Assembly (NCBI GenBank): GCA_947631485.1
Contig: CANRLJ010000051.1
Coordinates: 1 to 6,081, forward strand
Direction of reading: 5' to 3'
DNA length: 6,081 nt
From: an uncultured Clostridia bacterium
Lineage (GTDB): Bacteria > Bacillota > Clostridia > Christensenellales > UBA1242
Of this stretch, positions 1-5,968 are shown piece after piece (position 1 is the stretch's first letter; the number at the start of each line of letters is the position of its first letter). The translations under genes and the position numbers were made by a program. The notes beneath the pieces are model-generated. The model did not search any database and was not told the origin of the DNA. It saw nothing but the letters and a program-made list of their open reading frames with translations.

Positions 1-2
1 TA

Positions 3-188
3 AGAGATTACATCACCAAAAACATTGAAGGAGATTGCTTGCTGGTTGTTGGCGACGATGAAATGTTGCGCCTGCATTTTCACACAAACACACCTTGGAA
101 GGTGCTTGAATATTGTGATGGTCTTGGCGACATACAAGACATTGTCGTTGAAAACATGGAACGCCAGTCAAACGGCCTGAACGGTTAA
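3..188 (+). CDS. C-terminal end of a FakA/YloV-like (DAK2-type kinase) protein, 5' end outside window
   Basis: The frame starting at base 3 is open for 61 codons and stops at TAA 186-188. It contains LLVVGDDEMLRLHFHTNTP, then KVLEY and IVVENMERQ. This matches the region after the DAK2 domain of FakA/YloV proteins, whose usual form reads close to VVGDDDLIKVHVHT...PGKVLEY...IKIENMREQ. FakA is the ATP-dependent kinase that phosphorylates fatty acids held by a DegV/FakB partner, feeding exogenous fatty acids into phospholipid synthesis. Only the tail is visible, so kinase residues cannot be checked. Typical FakA continues for roughly 250 more residues after the ENMREQ motif, whereas this protein ends about ten residues later. 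It is therefore a short or split family member, or a different domain arrangement. The family call is fairly good; the exact function is not established. Confidence 0.6.
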   Translation, partial: RDYITKNIEGDCLLVVGDDEMLRLHFHTNTPWKVLEYCDGLGDIQDIVVENMERQSNGLNG

Positions 189-196
189 AAAAAGTT

Positions 197-229
197 AAAA
201 AAAATAAAAACCATGCGTCTTTGCATGGT
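197..229. terminator. Bidirectional Rho-independent terminator between convergent genes
   Basis: A 6-bp stem, CCATGC (211-216) pairing with GCATGG (223-228), closes a six-base loop. On the minus strand it is followed by TTTTTATTTTTTTT (210 down to 197), an excellent U-tract for ending the metal-exporter transcript, whose stop is only five bases before the stem. On the plus strand the tail TGTTTT is weaker but could serve the FakA-like gene, which stops at 188. Confidence 0.75.
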
Positions 230-232
230 GTT

Positions 233-1192
233 TTAAATGTGCCAAGAAAAAGGAATAAGCGTCAGCAACAGCCCAGAGACAATTCCTATGACAAACTGCA
301 AAAGCAAAATGCCCCCATTTTCCAGAGGGTGTTTTTTGTTTCTTGCAAACAAGATGACAAGCCCAACGCCCGCCCCCGCAGTCAGCCCAGCAACAAGTGC
401 AGGGAAACTTAGGATTTGAACAAGATTTCCACCAACATTAACTCCCATAAACAGTTCCACCAAAAGAACAGAGGACGCACAATTTGGGATGAGTCCAACC
501 AAACTTGCCAAGACAATTTGAAGATATATGTTTGTTGAAAGGAAGTTTTGCAAGACGCCTAGATCAACAGACTTGACAATCAGATTTATGAAAAATGTTG
601 CAACAAAGATGTAGAGGATGATGCTGAACGTGTGAGAAATTGCATCAATCAAAATGCTGTCGCCACAACAATCGCTGTGATTGTGTCCACAACTGTCGGT
701 ATGGATATGCCCACACTCATGAAAGTGATGGTCGTCGTGATGCTCCTCCAAAACCTCTTCAAAGATGGCTTGTTGCCTCTTTTTCTTTTTGAAACCCATC
801 AGCGAAAGGTCAATCAAATAACCCCAAAAAATCGCCAGAACAACCTTCACAGCAAGCAAAATTAACATATCCACAATTCTGTCCGTGTTTGAGAGCATGA
901 TTGGCAAGGCCTCATCAGAAGTTGCAATAAAGACAGCAATCAAAGTTCCAAGCGAGACTTTTCGTTCTGAATAAAGATCTGCAATGACGGAGGAAAACCC
1001 GCACTGTGGCACACAGCCCAAGCAAGAGGCATAAAACACGCTTGCCCTGTTTTTATGCGACAAAAACTGACTGAATTTGTGGCTGTGGTCGTGTGACAAA
1101 AACGAAACAAGAAGATAGGCGAGAAAAAGAATTGGCAGCACTCTAAGGCTGTCAGTCACAGCATCCCAAAGACTTTCAGAAAAAATCGTCAT
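233..1192 (-). CDS. Putative heavy-metal/metalloid exporter membrane protein (ArsP_2-like) with His/Cys-rich loop
   Basis: This 319-residue integral membrane protein has hydrophobic segments at about residues 15-33, 52-72, 80-100, 107-131, 184-207, 222-247, 255-281 and 291-315. It resembles the putative multi-TM heavy-metal exporter family (Pfam ArsP_2), annotated as arsenic efflux or manganese transporter proteins. Key signals are GCVPQCGFSS at 59-68 and GLIPNCASS at 233-241, equivalent motifs in the two membrane halves that suggest an internal duplication. A basic KKKKR stretch (135-139) precedes a presumably cytoplasmic loop at 151-177 with nine His and four Cys, a likely metal-binding segment; a second HDHSH cluster lies at 34-38. 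The ATG has a G-rich ribosome site (GAGGGGAG) just upstream and its own promoter. The gene is divergent from the MarR regulator, so control by that regulator is possible but not shown. The transported metal cannot be deduced; family confidence is good. Confidence 0.75.
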   Translation of the reverse strand: MTIFSESLWDAVTDSLRVLPILFLAYLLVSFLSHDHSHKFSQFLSHKNRASVFYASCLGCVPQCGFSSVIADLYSERKVSLGTLIAVFIATSDEALPIMLSNTDRIVDMLILLAVKVVLAIFWGYLIDLSLMGFKKKKRQQAIFEEVLEEHHDDHHFHECGHIHTDSCGHNHSDCCGDSILIDAISHTFSIILYIFVATFFINLIVKSVDLGVLQNFLSTNIYLQIVLASLVGLIPNCASSVLLVELFMGVNVGGNLVQILSFPALVAGLTAGAGVGLVILFARNKKHPLENGGILLLQFVIGIVSGLLLTLIPFSWHI

Positions 1193-1213
1193 ACTCCCCT
1201 CAAAAGTTTAATT

Positions 1214-1242
1214 ATTATAGCACACAAAAAACAAAATTACAA
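1214..1242 (-). promoter_or_regulatory. Extended -10 promoter for the metal-exporter-like gene
   Basis: On the minus strand, TTGTAA (1242-1237) is followed by exactly 17 bases and a consensus TATAAT (1219-1214). A TGC directly before the -10 gives an extended -10 element. Transcription would begin near 1207, leaving a leader of only about 15 bases before the ATG at 1192, with no space for a riboswitch. Confidence 0.7.
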
Positions 1243-1265
1243 ATATTTTAATATTCAAAAAATTC

Positions 1266-1294
1266 TTGACTAAAAATGGCACATGTGATATACT
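1266..1294 (+). promoter_or_regulatory. Extended -10 promoter of the marR-ABC-alkD operon
   Basis: TTGACT (1266-1271), a 17-base spacer and TATACT (1289-1294) form a near-consensus sigma-A promoter, with TGA directly before the -10 (extended -10). The A/T-rich DNA at 1223-1265 could act as an UP element. The predicted start is near 1301, giving a leader of about 32 bases that carries the ribosome binding site at 1322-1327. Confidence 0.8.
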
Positions 1295-1298
1295 TTAA

Positions 1299-1312
1299 GT
1301 TGATTAGTCAAC
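1299..1312. promoter_or_regulatory. Palindromic operator candidate for the MarR-type regulator
   Basis: GTTGATTAGTCAAC is an inverted repeat: 5-bp arms GTTGA and TCAAC around a TTAG centre, six of seven base pairs symmetrical. It sits on the predicted transcription start, five bases after the -10. MarR-family dimers commonly bind short palindromes of this size and repress their own gene, so autorepression by the downstream regulator is the natural reading. This is inferred from position and symmetry. Confidence 0.6.
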
Positions 1313-1321
1313 AAGACTTTC

Positions 1322-1327
1322 AGGAGG
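1322..1327 (+). promoter_or_regulatory. Ribosome binding site deciding the start of the MarR-type regulator
   Basis: A perfect AGGAGG lies five bases before ATG 1333. It fixes the start there rather than at the in-frame ATG at 1276, which falls inside the promoter spacer and would not be on the transcript. Confidence 0.85.
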
Positions 1328-1332
1328 ACATC

Positions 1333-1728
1333 ATGCAAGACAATTTTCTTGACATAAACCAGTTGTTGCTCATAAAGAAAATATATGCAAAACATATGAA
1401 GGAAAACAGCGAATTGTGTTCTTCGTTTGCGGTGTTTGCTGAGATTATGTCAAACAAAAAAATAGAGTCACAGCAAGAACTCACAAAACTTGTCGGTTGC
1501 AACAAGGCACACACAAGCCGAACTCTTCTTAAGATGCAACTGAAAGGGCTTGTGAAGTTGGGAAAGGACATCACCCTGACAAGCAAAGGCGAAGAATATG
1601 CTGGGAAGGTGAAAAGCCTCAAACAAGAATTGTATGACACCATGTTTGACGGTGTGACAGAAAAAGAGAAAGAGGTCTTTGCAAGAGTGCTTGACAAAGT
1701 GATAAAAAATTCAAAAGTCGTTTCATAG
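1333..1728 (+). CDS. MarR-family winged-helix transcriptional regulator
   Basis: This 131-residue protein has the all-helical N-terminus, central winged helix and helical C-terminus of MarR-type dimeric repressors. The helix-turn-helix spans about residues 46-71: SQQELTKLVGCNKAHTSRTL, then LLKMQLKGLV. The wing is short (about 72-83) and leads into LTSKGEEYA, equivalent to the LTxKG segment of the family. The usual DxRD/R motif of the MarR wing is missing. The C-terminal helices (about 87-128) would form the dimer interface. Start 1333 is chosen for its perfect AGGAGG. The gene is first in a rightward unit, nine bases before the ABC exporter gene. With a palindrome on its own promoter, it probably represses the unit until a ligand binds; the ligand is unknown. 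Family assignment is good and function is inferred. Confidence 0.8.
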   Translation: MQDNFLDINQLLLIKKIYAKHMKENSELCSSFAVFAEIMSNKKIESQQELTKLVGCNKAHTSRTLLKMQLKGLVKLGKDITLTSKGEEYAGKVKSLKQELYDTMFDGVTEKEKEVFARVLDKVIKNSKVVS

Positions 1729-1737
1729 GGGAAGAAG

Positions 1738-4008
1738 ATGGAATTAAAACTGATTCATGTAAATAAATATTATAAACTTTCAAATAAAGAAACTTTTCAG
1801 GCTTTGCACGATGTAAATGTGGAGTTTGAAAAAGGAGAACTTGTCTCTATTGTCGGCGAAAGCGGAAGTGGAAAGTCCACCCTCATGAACTTGATTGGCG
1901 GGCTTGACAGCGATTTTTCTGGAGACATAATTGCCGGCGGAGACAACCTGAGAAAACTGTCCGACAAAGAACTTGACAAATATCGTAAAAACCATGTCGG
2001 TTTTGTCTTTCAGTCGTTCAACCTCATCTCTCACCTTTCCATTTTGGACAATGTCACCCTTGCCCTCACCCTGTCAAATGTTGGAGAAAAAGAAAAGTTT
2101 GAAAGGGCAACTGCCATTTTGCAACGTGTTGGACTTTCCGACCAACTGAAGAAAAAGCCAACTCAACTTTCTGGCGGTCAAAAACAGCGTGTTGCGATTG
2201 CAAGAGCCCTCATCAACGACCCAGAAATAATCATTGCCGACGAGCCAACCGGCGCACTTGACAGCGGCACATCAATGCAGATATTGCAGATATTGAAAGA
2301 AATAGCCGACAGCGGAAAACTTGTCATCATGGTCACCCACAGCGAAAAAGTTGCCTCCATTTCTTCAAGGGTTGTGGAAATTTCTGACGGCAAAATCATT
2401 TCCGACCGCACAAACGAAAATTATGTAAGAGAAAACACAAAAACATCAAAAGAAAAGAAGGAAGAAAAGGAAGAGAGCATCGACGAAAAGTTTGCAGCAA
2501 AGACCGCTGCCAAGAGAGAGAAAAAGTCTTTCAGAAACTTCAAAGAAAAACAAAACTTGTCACTTTGGCAAGCCATACGCCTTTCCTTCCACAATATGTG
2601 GGCAAGCAAGACCAAAAACATCTTGATGTCCATAGGCGTTGCCATTGGCATCGGCAGTTTGGTTCTTATGATGTGCTTTTCAAGTGGTATAACCGACTTT
2701 ATCGACGACACAATGAAGTCATATTCCGACCCAACAATCGTCACAATCAAAAAAGCCACAAACGGTTTGGCTGACGCCATGAAGTTAAATGAATTTTCAG
2801 AGCGTGAGATTGAAGTTTTGATGAACGGAAACGAAGGCGACGTCCAAGATGGCGAAGACGAGCTTATGGGGCTGAACAAATATTTGCAGTCAAAAGGAAT
2901 CGACTTCAAAGTTGACGACGGCATGCGTGAAGACGGAACGATAGACAAAGAAAAAGCCACTTTGGTAAGAGGCATGCAAATTGTTGCATTGGGCATGGGT
3001 GGCATGGCCATTTACGACCCAGAAGATGTCTATAAAGAACAATTTGTATATCCTTCTCCCCAAGACCTGACAAATATAAGTGAGCAAGGTGCATATCAAG
3101 ACATAGTATATCTCTACACAATTCCGCCATATTATTCCAATAAAAATGTTGAAAGGGGAGAGATGGCAACGTCAGATGGCGGTGTTATGTTTTCCAAGAG
3201 CATCGAGCGTATGTTTGCCAGCGCAAAAACAAAGACAGACGCCGTTGGAGCAGAGGTAAAAATTGCTCTTCAAATCAAAAACGAAATGGGAGAAGTGCAA
3301 ACTTCCATGACATTTACAGACTTCACAAATAAAGCCGGAGAAGTTGAAAAATTAAAAATCACCGGAATTATGGACACTTCCGTGATGTCTGGCTTCAATG
3401 TTATGTTCATCGATTATGACTTTTTGCACCAACTGTTTGAAGAGAAGAAAGCCGGAGATTATTTTGCTCCAAACACCCTCTACATACAGACGGGCAGCGA
3501 AAAAATTGTCTCAGTGATAAATGAATATCTTGACACCTACTACAAAGGCAAATTTGCCGGTGCAATCGAGGCTCAACTTGCTGGCATGTTCAAGAGCATG
3601 ACAAGTGTAATCGGCACAAGTTTGATTGTGATTTCTTTGATTTCATTGCTTGTTTCTGCAATGATGATTTTGGTTATGCTTTATATGAGCGTCACCGAAA
3701 GAACAAAAGAAATTGGCGTGCTAAAATCCATCGGTGCAAGAAGAAAGGACATCCGACGAATATTCACATCAGAGAGTTTCCTTGTCGGGGTTTTAAGCGG
3801 AATATGCGGAATAATTTTCAACCTGCTGCTAACCTTGATTGTGGTCATTGTGTTAAACAGCATGATAGGCCTTGCCCCAATCACATACAGATGGTGGTAT
3901 TTCGCAGTGGCAATGGGCGTTGCAATCTTCATCAGCATGCTGTCCGGCTTGTATCCTGCAAACAAGGCCTCCAAACTCGACCCTGTTGAAAGCCTTAGAA
4001 GAGAATAG
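1738..4008 (+). CDS. Fused ABC exporter: N-terminal ATPase plus C-terminal FtsX/MacB-type permease
   Basis: This 756-residue half-transporter probably works as a dimer in the cytoplasmic membrane. The ATPase domain (about 1-225) is complete: Walker A GESGSGKST at 40-48, Q-loop Gln92, signature LSGGQ at 144-148, Walker B IIIADE at 164-169 with catalytic Glu169, D-loop ALDS at 173-176 and H-loop His201. A highly charged Lys/Glu-rich linker follows (about 232-272). TM1 is at about 294-315, then a large extracellular domain (about 320-620), then TM2 (622-648), TM3 (681-709) and TM4 (722-742). SVTERTKEIGVLKSIGARRKDI between TM2 and TM3 and YPANKASKLDPVESLR at the end are hallmarks of FtsX/MacB permeases. 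The domain order is that of MacB, but no MacA-type adaptor is present. MacB-type proteins act by mechanotransmission, exporting drugs, peptides or lipids; the substrate here is unknown. It lies nine bases after the MarR-type gene, preceded by AGGGGA. Confidence 0.9.
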   Translation: MELKLIHVNKYYKLSNKETFQALHDVNVEFEKGELVSIVGESGSGKSTLMNLIGGLDSDFSGDIIAGGDNLRKLSDKELDKYRKNHVGFVFQSFNLISHLSILDNVTLALTLSNVGEKEKFERATAILQRVGLSDQLKKKPTQLSGGQKQRVAIARALINDPEIIIADEPTGALDSGTSMQILQILKEIADSGKLVIMVTHSEKVASISSRVVEISDGKIISDRTNENYVRENTKTSKEKKEEKEESIDEKFAAKTAAKREKKSFRNFKEKQNLSLWQAIRLSFHNMWASKTKNILMSIGVAIGIGSLVLMMCFSSGITDFIDDTMKSYSDPTIVTIKKATNGLADAMKLNEFSEREIEVLMNGNEGDVQDGEDELMGLNKYLQSKGIDFKVDDGMREDGTIDKEKATLVRGMQIVALGMGGMAIYDPEDVYKEQFVYPSPQDLTNISEQGAYQDIVYLYTIPPYYSNKNVERGEMATSDGGVMFSKSIERMFASAKTKTDAVGAEVKIALQIKNEMGEVQTSMTFTDFTNKAGEVEKLKITGIMDTSVMSGFNVMFIDYDFLHQLFEEKKAGDYFAPNTLYIQTGSEKIVSVINEYLDTYYKGKFAGAIEAQLAGMFKSMTSVIGTSLIVISLISLLVSAMMILVMLYMSVTERTKEIGVLKSIGARRKDIRRIFTSESFLVGVLSGICGIIFNLLLTLIVVIVLNSMIGLAPITYRWWYFAVAMGVAIFISMLSGLYPANKASKLDPVESLRRE

Positions 4009-4023
4009 GTTTGAAGAAAAAGC

Positions 4024-4674
4024 ATGCAAAACATAAAAAGATTTCTCAGCGAAAACGCTGACCTTAAATATGCTGACTTCAATCGTAAATTCATAAAATC
4101 AAAGCATATGATTGTGGGAGTCCGACTGCCAGTATTAAGAAAATATGCCAAAGAGATTGAGCCAGAATATATCGAACTTTGTGACGACAGCCTTCACGAA
4201 GAGATTTTGCTGTATGGCTTTTCTGCTGGAAACATAAAGGACGAAAAGGAACAACTTGAATACCTTGAAAATGTCCTGCCGTTCATCGACAACTGGTGCA
4301 CCTGTGACTGCATTGTTCCAAGTTTAAAAACCCTAAACACTCCCACCGCATACGAATTTTTCATAAGGTTGCTTGACGATGACCGAGAGTTTTATGTGCG
4401 TGCTGGCATTTTAGGATTGATGAGATTTTTCATCAAAACCGACAAGATTGATGACATATTAAAACACCTGCGTGGCATAACCTGTCAAGCCTATTATGTC
4501 AAGATGGCAACGGCTTGGTTTTATGCAGAACTATGCACAATAAACTTTGATTTGGCACAAGCAGAAATCAAGCAAACAAAAGACGATTTCATCAAAAAAA
4601 GAGCAATCTCAAAGGCAAAAGAAAGTTTCAGATTGACAAAAGAGCAAAAAGAAATCTTATCTAGTATAAAATAA
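4024..4674 (+). CDS. AlkD-like DNA alkylation repair protein (HEAT-like repeats)
   Basis: This 216-residue protein has the layout of AlkD-family DNA glycosylases, which fold as HEAT-like helical repeats, hold damaged DNA in a concave groove and excise alkylated bases without base flipping. Family landmarks are VGVRLPVLRKYAKEI (31-45), DNWCTCD (89-95), FYVRAGILGLMRFFI (123-137) and YYVKMATAWFYAEL (157-170). Compared with the characterised Bacillus cereus AlkD (catalytic Trp109, Asp113, Trp187), Trp91, Asp95 and Trp165 look equivalent, with the same Trp-Asp spacing of four. Arg126 may match the DNA-contacting Arg148. The start is supported by good N-terminal agreement with the family, although the upstream purine stretch GAAGAAAAA is a weak ribosome site. 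It follows the ABC gene by 15 bases with no terminator, so it is probably co-transcribed. Some AlkD relatives have no measurable glycosylase activity, so catalysis is likely but not certain. Confidence 0.85.
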   Translation: MQNIKRFLSENADLKYADFNRKFIKSKHMIVGVRLPVLRKYAKEIEPEYIELCDDSLHEEILLYGFSAGNIKDEKEQLEYLENVLPFIDNWCTCDCIVPSLKTLNTPTAYEFFIRLLDDDREFYVRAGILGLMRFFIKTDKIDDILKHLRGITCQAYYVKMATAWFYAELCTINFDLAQAEIKQTKDDFIKKRAISKAKESFRLTKEQKEILSSIK

Positions 4675-4677
4675 AAT

Positions 4678-4722
4678 ATATGGTGTAGTATGCTTGGCAT
4701 AATACACCATATTTTGTTGTTT
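4678..4722. terminator. Bidirectional terminator between the alkD-like gene and mnmA
   Basis: A 10-bp perfect stem, ATATGGTGTA (4678-4687) with TACACCATAT (4703-4712), is extended inside by TATGC/GCATA around a TTG loop, with one internal mismatch. On the plus strand it is followed by TTTGTTGTTT, on the minus strand by an A/T stretch with two TTTT runs. It lies four bases after the alkD-like stop and about 18 bases past the mnmA stop, so it fits both convergent transcripts. Confidence 0.8.
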
Positions 4723-4730
4723 AAAACTTT

Positions 4731-5801
4731 TTATTTAATCACTTTCGCAATGATTCCGCCACCCAAACAAGTGCCGTCAGAAGTGTATAAAACCACAAAT
4801 TGCCCTTCAGTAATTGCCCTTTGCTTTTCGCAAAAATCCACTCGTATCGTGTCCTTCCCTGTTATTGAAACATGCACCTTTTGGTCTGGCTGACGATAGC
4901 GAAATTTTGCAAAACAATCAAATTCTTTTTCAGTTGGAATATTTGGAATCCAATTAAAAGTGTCCGCTTCAAGCCCACTCGAAAACAACTCATCACACTC
5001 GCCCTGGCTTACATACAGGATGTTGTTTTTTAGATCTTTTTTAAGGACAAACCACCTTTGCCCATTGCCGTCCTGCCTGCCACCTATATTAAGTCCTCGC
5101 CTCTGTCCAATGGTGTAATACATAAGCCCTTCATGTCGGCCGACAACAGTTCCGTCAAGCGTGCAAATGTTCCCCTCCTGTGCTGGAAGATATTTTTTCA
5201 AAAACTTTCTGAAATTTCGCTCTCCGATAAAGCATATTCCTGTGCTGTCTTTCTTTTCGGCGGTGGAAAGCCCGAGTTCTGCCGCAATTTTTCGCACTTC
5301 CTTCTTTTCTATGTCAGCAAGTGGAAACAGACAAGAAGAAAGTTGGCTTTGAGAAAGTTGATTCAAAAAATAAGATTGGTCTTTTGACAAATCCTTCGCT
5401 TTTGCCAGATATGTCTTTCCGTCTTTTTGATATGTTTTGGCATAATGCCCGGTTGCAATCATATCAGCACCAAGTTTTCGCGCTTGCTCCAAAAATGGGC
5501 CGAACTTTATTTCTCTGTTGCACAAAACGTCCGGATTTGGCGTTCTGCCCGCCTTATATTCCGCAAGAAAATATGTGAAAACTCTGTCGTAATACTCTTT
5601 TGCATAGTTCACAGAAAAATATGGTATGTCAAGTTTGGTGCACACCCTTTTCACATCCTCAAAATCGTCCTCTGCAGTGCAAACGCCATCCTCCTGCCAA
5701 TTTATCATAAAAAGCCCGATGACCTCGTGCCCCTGTTTCTTCAACAAGTATGCGGCAACACTGCTGTCAACTCCACCAGAAATTCCGACAACAACCCTCA
5801 T
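4731..5801 (-). CDS. mnmA: tRNA-specific 2-thiouridylase MnmA
   Basis: MnmA thiolates U34 of the Lys, Glu and Gln tRNAs, making the 2-thio part of mnm5s2U in the cytoplasm. It uses ATP to adenylate the base and a persulfide sulfur passed from a cysteine desulfurase. The 356 residues match the usual family length (about 355-370). The PP-loop ATP-binding motif SGGVDSS is at 8-14. The two catalytic cysteines are Cys94 in GRTPNPDVLCNREIKF and Cys190 in DSTGICFIGER, equivalent to E. coli Cys102 and Cys199. ATGHYAK (116-122), DQSYFL (141-146) and YTIGQRRGL are further family signatures, and the C-terminal beta-barrel domain is intact. The start is supported by the purine-rich AAGGAAGGGAAAG just upstream and by a PP-loop close to the N-terminus. 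The ATG overlaps the stop of the small upstream frame (ATGA), suggesting translational coupling. No cysteine desulfurase gene is visible. Confidence 0.97.
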   Translation of the reverse strand: MRVVVGISGGVDSSVAAYLLKKQGHEVIGLFMINWQEDGVCTAEDDFEDVKRVCTKLDIPYFSVNYAKEYYDRVFTYFLAEYKAGRTPNPDVLCNREIKFGPFLEQARKLGADMIATGHYAKTYQKDGKTYLAKAKDLSKDQSYFLNQLSQSQLSSCLFPLADIEKKEVRKIAAELGLSTAEKKDSTGICFIGERNFRKFLKKYLPAQEGNICTLDGTVVGRHEGLMYYTIGQRRGLNIGGRQDGNGQRWFVLKKDLKNNILYVSQGECDELFSSGLEADTFNWIPNIPTEKEFDCFAKFRYRQPDQKVHVSITGKDTIRVDFCEKQRAITEGQFVVLYTSDGTCLGGGIIAKVIK

Positions 5802-5962
5802 TTCTTTCCCTTCCTTCCGCTTTTCACTGTTTTTGCATACTGATTTTTGACCTGTTTTATGTTTGTTGGCTTCTTGTGTTCTGGCGCATCTTTTTGCTTT
5901 TTAAGGTTTTCCTTTTCCGTCTTCAAATCTTTCTTCAATCTGTCAAAAACCTCAGTTCCTCT
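5798..5962 (-). pseudogene. Lysine-rich 54-codon reading frame ending at mnmA; probable 3' remnant or very small gene
   Basis: Directly upstream of mnmA, a frame is open from just after an in-frame TAA (5965-5963) to a TGA (5800-5798) that overlaps the mnmA ATG as ATGA. The 54 residues are strongly basic, with 16 lysines, and read like the charged tail of a larger protein (FDRLKKDLKTEKENL near the start, SGRKGKK at the end). There is no ATG start. The only plausible initiator is TTG at 5938, with a poorly spaced GAGG. The overlap with mnmA is typical of operon genes and argues that this was a genuine coding 3' end. The upstream part appears to be replaced by the G+C-rich block beginning near 5969. 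I do not recognise the family. Alternatives are a very small gene using TTG, or chance open sequence. Confidence 0.4.
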
Positions 5963-5968
5963 TTAATT

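Noticed and set aside
661..742. ZIP- or CDF-type zinc transporter based on the His-rich loop
   Set aside because: The surrounding membrane segments carry the Pro-x-Cys motifs of the ArsP_2-like family and lack ZIP or CDF signatures.
1193..1330. Riboswitch or structured leader for the metal exporter or the operon
   Set aside because: The predicted leaders are only about 15 and 32 bases, too short for an aptamer with expression platform.
1276..1332. N-terminal extension of the MarR-type regulator starting at ATG 1276
   Set aside because: This ATG lies in the spacer between the -35 and -10 elements and has no ribosome site; ATG 1333 has a perfect AGGAGG at five bases.
2421..3169. Minus-strand open frames of 69-196 codons within the ABC exporter gene
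   Set aside because: They are antisense to a complete, motif-rich coding sequence, have unlikely composition (many Ser, Pro, Cys) and no recognisable domain.
3681..4151. 156-codon minus-strand frame across the ABC/alkD-like junction
   Set aside because: It is antisense to two well-supported genes and matches no known domain.
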